Assembly: GCA_023248835.1 (NCBI GenBank)
Contig: JAHFDU010000243.1
Coordinates: 1-6,232, forward strand
DNA length: 6,232 nt
Origin: Myxococcales bacterium
GTDB taxonomy: Bacteria; Myxococcota_A; Polyangia; Palsa-1104
Direction: 5' to 3'
Shown here piece by piece: positions 1-5,587 of this stretch. A program made the position numbers and the translations under genes. The notes below the pieces were generated by a model. The model saw nothing but the letters and a program-made list of their open reading frames with translations. It ran no database searches and had not been told where the DNA came from. Each line of letters begins with the position of its first letter. Position 1 is the stretch's first letter.

Positions 1-1588
1 GCGGATGCAGTTCGAGCACATGTTTGACGTCGCGCCGATCGATAAAGCTGTCGATTTTTCCATCCGAGTCGCAGGTGATGTCGGCGAGCACGCCGCGCCG
101 AGTCGGCTCTTCGTGCAGACGATGGATCGGCACGATTGGAAACAATTGGTCAATCGCCCAGCTGTCGGGCAGCGACTGAAACATCGAAAAATTGCAAAAG
201 TAGGTGTCGGCGAGCGCTTTTTCCAAACCCTCGGCCTCTTCGGGTACCTCTTTGAGTTCACGCACGATGCGCAAGATTTTGTGACAGACGCCCCAGAAGG
301 CCTCTTCGGCGATCACCCGCTCTTGCAGCGTCAAGTGGCCGAGCGAAAACAGGGTCAGGCACTCCTCTTTGTATTCGAGCGCGTCGTGGTAGATCTCCAG
401 GAAATTTTTGCGATTGACCTCGCGGTAGGCCTCCACCAGGTTGCGCACCACCGGCGGCGATTTTTGCGACACCTTTTCCGGCACGATGCCGGCGTTGAAT
501 TCCGAGACGCCAAGAATGTCCAGAATCAACACCGCATGGTGCGCCACCACCGCGCGGCCAGACTCGGAAACCAAAATTGGATGCGGAATGTTGTCGGCGT
601 CGCACAGCTCCTGCATCGAAAACACGATGTCGTTGGCGTACTCCTGCATCGAGTAATTCATCGACGAGGAAAAATTGGTTTGCGAGCCGTCGTAGTCGAT
701 GCCGAGCCCGCCGCCAACGTCGAGGTATTTCAGCGGCGCGCCCATCTTGTGCAGCTCAACAAAAAAGCGGCCGGCCTCGCGCATGGCATTTTTCACCGAG
801 CGGATGGAGCTTATCTGCGAGCCCAAATGAAAATGCAAAAGTTCGAACGAGCTCAATAGATTCTTGGCTTTCAAAAAATCGACCGCTTCGATCATCTCGC
901 GCGAAGTCAGGCCAAACTTGGATCGATCGCCGCCCGAAGCCTCCCAGCGACCCGCGCCGCGGGTGGCCAGCTTTGCTCGCATGCCGATGCGCGGTTTGAC
1001 GCCGGAGCGCTGTGCGATGTCGGCGATGAGCGGCAGCTCGCTGGCTTTCTCGACAACGAGAATGACGGTGCGACCAAGTTTGGAGGCGAGCAGCGCAGTT
1101 TCGACGTACTCTTCGTCTTTGTAGCCATTGCAGATGATGAGCGCCTCTTCGTCTTCGAGCATCGCCATCACCGCTAAAAGCTCGGGCTTCGATCCGGCTT
1201 CGAGTCCGTAATGGAAGGGGCGCCCGGCGCGGGTGATCTCCTCGACGACGTAGCGATCTTGATTGACCTTAATTGGGTAGACGCCCTTGTAAGCGCCCTT
1301 GTAGCCGTATTCAGCGATGGCGCGACGAAACGCTTCGTTGAGTTCGATGATGCGGTTTTTCAAAATGTCGGAAAATCGAATCAGCAAGGGCAGGCCGATG
1401 CCGCGCTTGCGCACCTCGTCGACCAGCTCTTTCAGATCGATGGCCGGCGCCCCCGATCCGTTCGGCGTGGCGGCGATGTTGCCGACCGAGTTGACGCCGA
1501 AATATTCTCCGCCCCAAGAGCGAATGTTGTAGGTTTCCGCCGAATCGGCGATTGCCCAGCGACGGGGAAGCCCTGCAGGTTGTGCCAT
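1..1588 (-). CDS. speA: Biosynthetic arginine decarboxylase (SpeA), 5' part, cut by left edge
   Basis: PLP-dependent decarboxylation of L-arginine to agmatine, the first step of the agmatine route to putrescine and spermidine; cytoplasmic. The 529 visible residues start at the ATG at 1588-1586 (MAQPAGLPRRWAIADS). An in-frame stop lies just upstream, and a perfect AAAGGAGG sits 12 bases before the start. Family signatures in order: VYPIKVNQ with the Schiff-base lysine K107, HFHLGSQI (252-259), DVGGGLGIDYDG (290-301), SESGRA (341-346), and ADITCDSDG with the active-site C506/D507 pair near the left edge. E. coli SpeA is about 658 residues, so roughly 120-130 C-terminal residues lie outside. All visible catalytic residues are intact. 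It lies 218 bases downstream of, and in the same direction as, the phosphoesterase gene, but has its own ribosome binding site and probably its own promoter. Identification is secure. Confidence 0.97.
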   Translation of the reverse strand, partial: MAQPAGLPRRWAIADSAETYNIRSWGGEYFGVNSVGNIAATPNGSGAPAIDLKELVDEVRKRGIGLPLLIRFSDILKNRIIELNEAFRRAIAEYGYKGAYKGVYPIKVNQDRYVVEEITRAGRPFHYGLEAGSKPELLAVMAMLEDEEALIICNGYKDEEYVETALLASKLGRTVILVVEKASELPLIADIAQRSGVKPRIGMRAKLATRGAGRWEASGGDRSKFGLTSREMIEAVDFLKAKNLLSSFELLHFHLGSQISSIRSVKNAMREAGRFFVELHKMGAPLKYLDVGGGLGIDYDGSQTNFSSSMNYSMQEYANDIVFSMQELCDADNIPHPILVSESGRAVVAHHAVLILDILGVSEFNAGIVPEKVSQKSPPVVRNLVEAYREVNRKNFLEIYHDALEYKEECLTLFSLGHLTLQERVIAEEAFWGVCHKILRIVRELKEVPEEAEGLEKALADTYFCNFSMFQSLPDSWAIDQLFPIVPIHRLHEEPTRRGVLADITCDSDGKIDSFIDRRDVKHVLELHP

Positions 1589-1600
1589 TGTTCGCGTACG

Positions 1601-1608
1601 CCTCCTTT
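1601..1608 (-). promoter_or_regulatory. Ribosome binding site of speA
   Basis: Read on the minus strand this is AAAGGAGG, a full anti-SD match 12 bases before the ATG at 1588. The spacing is longer than the usual 5-9 bases. An in-frame TGA at 1612-1610 rules out any upstream start. Confidence 0.75.
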
Positions 1609-1651
1609 TTCAGGAAACCATTGCCACAAGTTCGGCACGAATGTGCATGAA

Positions 1652-1669
1652 GTTTTCCTAGGTGAAAAC
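1652..1669. promoter_or_regulatory. 18-bp dyad upstream of speA, possible operator
   Basis: GTTTTC (1652-1657), six bases CTAGGT, then GAAAAC (1664-1669): perfect 6-base arms around a near-palindromic core. It lies 63-81 bases upstream of the speA start, where a regulator of speA transcription could bind. No convincing -35/-10 pair was found here, so a regulatory role is inference from position and symmetry only. Confidence 0.3.
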
Positions 1670-1722
1670 AAAAAACGACAGGAGGATAGCGGTTTTGTTA
1701 GCGTTCAGCTGCCATGCTCCGC

Positions 1723-1755
1723 TCGCCCTCAGCCTCCGAGCTTGCTGAAGGGCGA
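1723..1755. repeat. Intergenic hairpin between phosphoesterase and speA
   Basis: TCGCCCTCAGC (1723-1733) pairs with GCTGAAGGGCGA (1744-1755): 11 base pairs with one bulged A and a 10-base loop. It lies 52-84 bases past the phosphoesterase stop in the direction of transcription, so it could be a processing or termination structure. On the minus strand no U-tract follows, so it is not a canonical intrinsic terminator. The rest of the 1589-1806 gap shows nothing further that I can support. Confidence 0.35.
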
Positions 1756-1806
1756 AGGGCAGACTCGATGTGCCCGAACAGGAGCAGGTGAACACTTACG
1801 CGGCTT

Positions 1807-3210
1807 TTAGTGGGTCATCGCCGGAAAGCGCATCGCACAGGCATTCTTCTTGTCTTCGTCGATCACTACGTCGGGATGTTTGGCGACGGTGAGCCGAGGT
1901 GGCGACTGAAAATCGAACAGGTTGAGCATCGGATCGGCATTGGCGTCGCGCGCCGTCAGCGCCGGCAAGGTGAAGCGGGCTTCGATAAAGCGCAAAATCG
2001 AGGTCGGATCGTAGACGTCGTGCGAGACAAAATGCGCCTTGGCGTAGGGCGACACCACCATCAGCGGCACCCGAAAACCGTAGCGATCGAAACCGGGCGA
2101 CATCGGCACTCCATCGGGAGGAATGCTATCGGGTGGGCAGGCTTTGGGTGGCGGAACATGATCGAAAAAGCCGCCGCTTTCGTCAAACGTAATAAACAAC
2201 GCCGTGTGCGCCCAATCAGGACTCGAGGTAACCGCATCGACCAGCTGCGCCAGCAACTGCTCGCCAAGCTGCGGATCGGCGGGCGGATGAAAATCGTTTG
2301 ACAGCCCGCGCGCGTTGCCGGTCACGTCGGGATCAAGAAATACCACCTGGTCGAGTTTGCCATTTTTGGCAGCGACAAAAAATTCGTTTAACACATCGAA
2401 GTGTTGGTTGAAATATTTGGCGGTTGAATCGAGCAGAATCGCCGGGCCTGGCACTTGTTGGGAGTAGACGTGCCAGGGAACTTTGTTGGCTTCGAGCAGC
2501 TCCATCACGTTGTTGAGCGGCTCGGGCAAAATCGGATTGCCGGTGTGACCAAACGAAGTTCCGGCGTAAAGAAACAGACGATTGGGATAGGTCGGTCCTA
2601 GTGTGGCGCAAAAGTAGCGATCGCCGAGTGCGAACTCAGAGGCGAGCCAGTAGAAAAACGGCAGATCCTTCTCGGTGTAGTAGCCCATGGCGCGATGGCC
2701 GAGCGGATCGTACATGGCATCCTGATTGGCGATGACGAAACCGTCGTTCTTGCCGTCGTCCCACTCGGCGTGCATCTTGTCCCAACCGTGCTCGGGATCA
2801 TCGAGGCAATACTCGTCGAGATGGTACGGGTTCACCGCCAGGCCATTGCGATCGAAGTTGACCGAAGTTGACGGCGCGACATCGGCGTCGGGCTGACCAT
2901 ACGCTGGCAGGTTGGCCAGCATGTGGTCGAAAGAGCGATTCTCTAGCATCAAGATGAGGACGTGATCGATCGGGATCTCGGAGCCGAGCGGCGCCTCTTT
3001 CGCGATCGAAACCGCAGGCAGCGCGCCAGCGGCAAAATTACAGCTCTGGCGCGCCGCTGCCGCCGCCTCGGTGGTGAGGGTCGAATGAACCACCACGGCG
3101 GGTGTCATATCGCCCTCGGTGGCAGCCATGTCTAAAGGAGAATTCATGTCCATTGTCGCCGGCGACTTGTTGCAGCCGACGAGCAAAACCAGGAGTGAAA
3201 GTCGTTTCAT
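1807..3210 (-). CDS. Lipid-anchored phosphoesterase, phospholipase C / AcpA acid phosphatase family
   Basis: 467 residues. Hydrolyses phosphate monoesters or phospholipid head-group phosphodiesters; the exact substrate cannot be read from sequence. The N-terminus MKRLSLLVLLVGC is a short Sec lipoprotein signal with lipobox LVGC, so the mature protein starts at lipidated C13, followed by a Met/Asp/Ser/Pro-rich linker to about residue 75. Phosphoesterase (PF04185-type) motifs in order: ENRSFDH (90-96), whose E90/N91 are the usual first metal ligands; TLGPTYPNR (203-211), around the Ser/Thr nucleophile position; NDFHPP (305-310); and DESGGFFDHVPP (343-354), with D343/E344 as the second metal pair. 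All core motifs are present and length suits the family. Many relatives (PlcH type) use Tat signals; this one does not. The start follows the upstream lipoprotein stop by 9 bases with only a partial AGGT (3221-3218), suggesting translational coupling. Family is secure, substrate unknown. Confidence 0.93.
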   Translation of the reverse strand: MKRLSLLVLLVGCNKSPATMDMNSPLDMAATEGDMTPAVVVHSTLTTEAAAAARQSCNFAAGALPAVSIAKEAPLGSEIPIDHVLILMLENRSFDHMLANLPAYGQPDADVAPSTSVNFDRNGLAVNPYHLDEYCLDDPEHGWDKMHAEWDDGKNDGFVIANQDAMYDPLGHRAMGYYTEKDLPFFYWLASEFALGDRYFCATLGPTYPNRLFLYAGTSFGHTGNPILPEPLNNVMELLEANKVPWHVYSQQVPGPAILLDSTAKYFNQHFDVLNEFFVAAKNGKLDQVVFLDPDVTGNARGLSNDFHPPADPQLGEQLLAQLVDAVTSSPDWAHTALFITFDESGGFFDHVPPPKACPPDSIPPDGVPMSPGFDRYGFRVPLMVVSPYAKAHFVSHDVYDPTSILRFIEARFTLPALTARDANADPMLNLFDFQSPPRLTVAKHPDVVIDEDKKNACAMRFPAMTH

Positions 3211-3219
3211 CGCGGCGAC

Positions 3220-4290
3220 CTAGAAGGTCACGCCAATGGCGGAGAAGCCAAACCCGACCGACAGCGAATCGCAGGGCTGAGCAGCGTTGTTTGCGCACAG
3301 TGTATTATTCGCATTGGGCGCCCAGTTGCCCTTGCTGTCGTACATTTGGACGTCGGGCACCAGCACGTACTTGAGAAAACCGGTCGATACTTCGCAGTCG
3401 TCGATCTGTCCGTCCTTGGCCTTGGCGCAAGATCCATTGAGATTTTGGCAGGGCGCTTTTCCGTTGGCGGGATCGACTGGGCAAGCCGGCTTTTCGCCGG
3501 CGTCGCCACCGGTGTCGAACAGGTCAAGAATCTTGACGTTGGTGTCCGGCATGCCGAGGTTGCGCTGTACTTTCTGGGTGAGCAGTCGGGCGATGCCAGG
3601 TAGCACTGAGTTTTGCAAGTCTGCTTTTTTGACCACGCCGTTGATCTGTCCCGCGGACAGCTGCTGGGTGGCGTTTCGATACGAAACCGTGGCGCCGGTC
3701 AGTATTATTTCGAGCGCATCGGTGCCGCTGACAAGTGGCACTTGCAGCTTGAGTACCACCGGCGTCTTGACTTGTTGTTGCGCGGTGGAGGTGTAGCCGC
3801 TGTCCTTGAGTGTACCACTGAAGCTCGACTGGTTGCCGCCGACCAAAGTGGCACGTTTGCCGTTCATCATTTGCTCGACGGTGGCGGATGCCCCATCGTA
3901 CATGATGGTTTGGGCGCAGCTGTCGACGGCAAAACTCGCGTCTTTGCTCAGCTCTTCGAGTAGCAGCACCAGCGTGCCGGCTTTGATCGCTTCGTCGACT
4001 CCCGTTTGCGGCGAGATCTGGCTCTGGACAAGAATTTGCCCAAGCACGCCGAGCTGGTTGTGAGCGCTGCCATCGCCGGTCGGGTCGTAGGCGAAATCCT
4101 TTTTACTCGCCGGCACGGTCAGCGTATCAAAAACAAATTGCGCCTTGGCCGAGGTTCCCGAACAAGTGCTCGGCTGTTCTCCGCTGCCGCTGTCTGGGCC
4201 GCCGCCACTGTTGGTGCCACCCGAAGTCGAGGGGCCGCCGCCACAGCCGAGCAGTAATGCCAGCGAGGTGAATGCAGAAAACTTGTGCAT
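3220..4290 (-). CDS. Unrecognised lipoprotein with Ser/Gly linker, first gene of phosphoesterase operon
   Basis: 356 residues. The reading frame is open up to about 4575, but the ATG at 4290 is chosen because AGGAG lies 5 bases upstream and it begins a clear lipoprotein signal, MHKFSAFTSLALLLGC, with lipobox LLGC and lipidated C16. Residues 17-47 are a Gly/Ser/Pro linker. The body opens with a TLTVP segment and a DPTGDGSAHNQLG loop (69-81) that could bind calcium (D69, T71, D73). A later Cys-rich part follows (C270, C281, C288, C299, C332, C340). The C-terminus SLSVGFGFSAIGVTF has alternating hydrophobics and a final Phe, like an outer-membrane strand. I recall similar 'GDG...NxLG' plus 'GQxNG' lipoproteins from Myxococcota, but no function. 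The 9-base gap to the phosphoesterase points to one transcript and perhaps a shared complex or substrate. Gene is secure, function unknown. Confidence 0.88.
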   Translation of the reverse strand: MHKFSAFTSLALLLGCGGGPSTSGGTNSGGGPDSGSGEQPSTCSGTSAKAQFVFDTLTVPASKKDFAYDPTGDGSAHNQLGVLGQILVQSQISPQTGVDEAIKAGTLVLLLEELSKDASFAVDSCAQTIMYDGASATVEQMMNGKRATLVGGNQSSFSGTLKDSGYTSTAQQQVKTPVVLKLQVPLVSGTDALEIILTGATVSYRNATQQLSAGQINGVVKKADLQNSVLPGIARLLTQKVQRNLGMPDTNVKILDLFDTGGDAGEKPACPVDPANGKAPCQNLNGSCAKAKDGQIDDCEVSTGFLKYVLVPDVQMYDSKGNWAPNANNTLCANNAAQPCDSLSVGFGFSAIGVTF

Positions 4291-4295
4291 GAAGG

Positions 4296-4300
4296 CTCCT
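4296..4300 (-). promoter_or_regulatory. Ribosome binding site fixing the lipoprotein start
   Basis: AGGAG on the minus strand, preceded by a run of eight A residues and five bases from the ATG at 4290. It decides in favour of this start over upstream in-frame starts, which would overlap the divergent gene and bury the lipoprotein signal peptide. Confidence 0.85.
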
Positions 4301-4338
4301 TTTTTTTGGACTGCTTTATCGAGAGCGAACAGTAGCAA

Positions 4339-4353
4339 ATCCCGTGGCGGGAT
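4339..4353. promoter_or_regulatory. Perfect 15-bp palindrome in divergent intergenic region, candidate operator
   Basis: ATCCCG (4339-4344), TGG, CGGGAT (4348-4353). The symmetry continues as AGC (4334-4336) with GCT (4354-4356) if two A bases are skipped. It sits between the divergent lipoprotein and eight-cysteine genes, directly upstream of the -35-like box of the plus-strand gene and within the probable 5' leader of the minus-strand gene. A site for a dimeric regulator is the simplest reading; an RNA hairpin in the minus-strand leader is the alternative. Confidence 0.45.
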
Positions 4354-4355
4354 GC

Positions 4356-4384
4356 TCAACAATTCTGCAAACTCATGATACAAG
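4356..4384 (+). promoter_or_regulatory. Candidate leaderless promoter of the eight-cysteine gene
   Basis: TCAACA (4356-4361, four of six matches to TTGACA), a 17-base spacer, then TACAAG (4379-4384, four of six matches to TATAAT), preceded by TG at 4376-4377 as in extended -10 elements. With this -10 box, +1 falls on 4391, the A of the ATG. The gene has no Shine-Dalgarno sequence, which agrees with a leaderless mRNA. Prediction only. Confidence 0.4.
4375..4380 (-). promoter_or_regulatory. Candidate -10 box of the lipoprotein-phosphoesterase operon
   Basis: TATCAT on the minus strand, five of six matches to TATAAT. It would start RNA near 4368 and give a leader of about 78 bases containing the 15-bp palindrome. 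No good -35 box lies 16-18 bases upstream, so an activator or a non-housekeeping sigma factor might be needed. It overlaps the plus-strand promoter, so the two would compete for RNA polymerase. Confidence 0.3.
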
Positions 4385-4390
4385 TCCTGT

Positions 4391-4591
4391 ATGCGAGCTC
4401 TCATTTTTCTCGTTTTGGTCGGCAGCCTCACTCCCCCGGCTTGGGCCAATCGTTGCAGTGGCCACTGCCGCGACGCCGCCCGCACCTGCAAAAGCAAGTG
4501 CAAACTCAACCATGACTCGGGTGAACAGCGGCAAGACTGCGTGCAGGCCTGCAAGGTAGAGCACAACGAGTGCAAAGAGCACTGCCGCTAA
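4391..4591 (+). CDS. Secreted eight-cysteine mini-protein with repeated CX3C pairs
   Basis: 66 residues. MRALIFLVLVGSLTPPAWA is a Sec signal peptide with likely cleavage after A19, leaving a basic mature protein of about 47 residues. Cysteines lie at 22, 26, 33, 37, 50, 54, 61 and 65: the block C-x3-C-x6-C-x3-C occurs twice, joined by 12 residues. There are few other hydrophobics, and both blocks are rich in K, R, E, H and Q. The i, i+4, i+11, i+15 spacing puts all four cysteines of a block on one face of a helix. This suggests a two-helix hairpin locked by up to four disulfides, like the twin CX3C helical hairpins of small Tim chaperones or alpha-hairpinins; that is a structural analogy, not homology. 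Metal binding is the alternative. An in-frame stop at 4376-4378 fixes this ATG as the furthest upstream start. No Shine-Dalgarno is visible. Function unknown. Confidence 0.8.
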   Translation: MRALIFLVLVGSLTPPAWANRCSGHCRDAARTCKSKCKLNHDSGEQRQDCVQACKVEHNECKEHCR

Positions 4592-4602
4592 CATCCTTCT
4601 TG

Positions 4603-4624
4603 TAATCGAAAAATCTCCCGATTA
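4603..4624. promoter_or_regulatory. Inverted repeat TAATCG-N10-CGATTA before the DUF1579-like gene
   Basis: Perfect six-base arms (4603-4608 and 4619-4624) around a 10-base spacer, in the 64-base gap between the eight-cysteine gene and the next gene. It overlaps a weak promoter-like pair: TTGTAA (4600-4605) and TAATGT (4623-4628) at 17-base spacing. It could be an operator. It is too weak and lacks the T-tract needed for a terminator. Confidence 0.3.
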
Positions 4625-4641
4625 ATGTAACGCGTCAACCT

Positions 4642-4647
4642 AAGGAG
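4642..4647 (+). promoter_or_regulatory. Ribosome binding site of the DUF1579-like gene
   Basis: AAGGAG, eight bases before the ATG at 4656. A strong, well-placed site that contrasts with the missing one in front of the preceding gene. Confidence 0.85.
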
Positions 4648-4655
4648 AAGACCCT

Positions 4656-5237
4656 ATGAAAAGAGCAATCGTCGCCCTATTTGCGGTGTGTTCTGTCGCT
4701 TCGTTGGCGCTGGCTGAAACGCCGGCCGCCAAAACGCCTGCGGTAGCATCCGTCGCTGCCGCGCCACCAGCGCCGTCTCCCGAACTCAAACAATTCGGCA
4801 AATGGTTTGTCGGCAACTATCCAACCTGCCAAGCCAACTGGAACGCGTCGCCGATGGGCCCGGCCCACGCCGCCAAAGGCACTGCCAAGGTTGAATGGGC
4901 ACTCGACGGATCCTGGATCATGAGCCACTACACCGAAGCCAAGAGCAAGGACAACCCGGCACCGTGGCACGTCGTCGAAATGTTCAGCCACGACGGCAAA
5001 CAGTTCAAGCGCGTCGGCTTTGATAGCTTCGGCGGCCTGATGGTCGGCCAAGTCGCCAGCCCGGACACCGATCAAATTCGTTTTGCTGGACAGATGGAAA
5101 TGGCCGGCGGCGAAAAGGCGCCCGCCAAAGTCACTTTCGCCAAGAAGGGCGAAAAGGAGACGACGTACACCTTCCAGATGCAGGCCAAGGACGGACAGTG
5201 GATCGATCTTGGCGGCGGGGTGTGCAAGAAAAAGTAA
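4656..5237 (+). CDS. Secreted DUF1579-like protein
   Basis: 193 residues, no known reaction. MKRAIVALFAVCSVASLALA is a Sec signal peptide with an ALA cleavage site after residue 20. An Ala/Pro/Val-rich linker follows to about residue 41, as in many exported proteins that must clear an envelope layer. The globular part (42-193) starts with a helix-like ELKQFGKWFVGNY, then a G-x-A-K-V-E-W-x-L-D-G-S-W-I motif (75-88) and a series of short beta-type strands with conserved-looking Trp and Gly. This layout resembles the lipocalin-like DUF1579 family (F-x-G-x-W, later L-G-G-x-W-L), though I cannot confirm membership by search. C58 and C190 are the only mature cysteines and may form a disulfide joining the ends of the domain. 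The start is supported by AAGGAG at 4642. It may be co-transcribed with the eight-cysteine gene 64 bases upstream. Confidence 0.85.
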   Translation: MKRAIVALFAVCSVASLALAETPAAKTPAVASVAAAPPAPSPELKQFGKWFVGNYPTCQANWNASPMGPAHAAKGTAKVEWALDGSWIMSHYTEAKSKDNPAPWHVVEMFSHDGKQFKRVGFDSFGGLMVGQVASPDTDQIRFAGQMEMAGGEKAPAKVTFAKKGEKETTYTFQMQAKDGQWIDLGGGVCKKK

Positions 5238-5258
5238 CGCGGCAAGGTACGTTGGCCC

Positions 5259-5287
5259 TTGACAGCGCCGAGCCCGAACGGTAGGAA
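5259..5287 (+). promoter_or_regulatory. Candidate promoter for the tRNA pair
   Basis: TTGACA (5259-5264, exact -35 consensus), a 17-base spacer, then TAGGAA (5282-5287, three of six -10 matches). It would start RNA near 5294, about 32 bases before tRNA-Val. A second -10-like box, TATAAG (5314-5319, five of six), has no -35 partner and would place +1 on the first base of the tRNA. Either or both could be used. Confidence 0.35.
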
Positions 5288-5309
5288 GAGCCGCTTCGGG
5301 CCGGTGCTG
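5263..5309. repeat. Long imperfect hairpin between the DUF1579-like gene and tRNA-Val
   Basis: Bases 5263-5270 pair with 5302-5309, A5271 is bulged, and GCCCGAA (5272-5278) pairs with TTCGGGC (5295-5301). CGG (5279-5281) can pair with CCG (5291-5293) inside. This gives about 18 pairs, including one G-U. It starts 26 bases past the upstream stop codon. No T-tract follows on either strand, so it is not a standard terminator. It may be a stability hairpin at the 3' end of that mRNA or a protein-binding site; it overlaps the exact TTGACA box. Confidence 0.55.
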
Positions 5310-5325
5310 ATAGTATAAGGCGGAA

Positions 5326-5397
5326 GGGCGCATAGCTCAGCGGTGGAGCATCGGCTTTACAAGCCGGGGGTCACAGGTTCAAATCCTGTTGCGCCTA
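5326..5397 (+). tRNA. tRNA-Val (anticodon UAC)
   Basis: Full cloverleaf. Acceptor GGGCGCA (5326-5332) pairs with TGCGCCT (5390-5396), with a G1-U72 wobble. The D stem is GCTC/GAGC and the anticodon stem TCGGC/GCCGG. The anticodon loop TTTACAA carries TAC at 5358-5360, which reads GUA valine codons. The variable loop is GGGTC, the T arm ACAGG-TTCAAAT-CCTGT, and the discriminator A5397. CCA is not encoded: CCG follows, so the tail must be added by CCA-adding enzyme. The D loop is one base short of standard. Confidence 0.96.
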
Positions 5398-5434
5398 CCG
5401 AAGAATGAAAAGTTGAGGTTGGTTTCGGTTTTTT
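5398..5434 (+). terminator. Weak terminator-like element between the two tRNAs
   Basis: CCGAA (5398-5402) can pair with TTCGG (5424-5428) across a 21-base loop, followed by six T (5429-5434). The right arm TTGGTTTCGG plus T-run is the same as in the strong terminator after tRNA-Asp. The short stem and long loop suggest partial termination at most, leaving read-through to tRNA-Asp. Confidence 0.35.
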
Positions 5435-5441
5435 AAATTTT

Positions 5442-5515
<74 letters not shown>

Positions 5516-5525
5516 CAGAGATAAG

Positions 5526-5558
5526 CCGCCGAAATCGAAATTGGTTTCGGCGGTTTTT
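5526..5558 (+). terminator. Intrinsic terminator of the tRNA transcript
   Basis: CCGCCGAAA (5526-5534) and TTTCGGCGG (5545-5553) form a perfect 9-bp stem around a 10-base loop, followed by TTTTT (5554-5558). Flanking AAG/TTT pairs can extend the stem. It begins 10 bases after tRNA-Asp ends. Clear rho-independent terminator in the plus direction. Confidence 0.92.
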
Positions 5559-5587
5559 GCTTTTCTCAACGGCAATCGAGTGGACAC

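Noticed and set aside
5..859. 284-codon plus-strand open frame opposite speA
   Set aside because: It lies entirely antisense to speA, whose motifs are unmistakable. The His/Arg/Val-rich composition is typical of the mirror of a high-GC gene.
1681..1748. GGAGG (1681-1685) followed by TTG at 1695 and a 17-codon hydrophobic peptide, as a possible leader peptide
   Set aside because: A TTG start, antisense to the neighbouring transcription units and partly overlapping the hairpin, with no downstream plus-strand gene to regulate.
1211..1810. 199-codon plus-strand open frame
   Set aside because: It overlaps the speA start in antisense and runs through the intergenic hairpin. No domain features and an unnatural C-terminal half.
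4291..4575. N-terminal extension of the lipoprotein gene
   Set aside because: It would bury a clear lipoprotein signal and its AGGAG site and overlap the eight-cysteine gene in antisense.
4677..5333. 218-codon minus-strand open frame opposite the DUF1579-like gene
   Set aside because: The plus strand has a signal peptide and strong ribosome binding site; the minus frame is Arg/Ala/Leu-rich and has neither.
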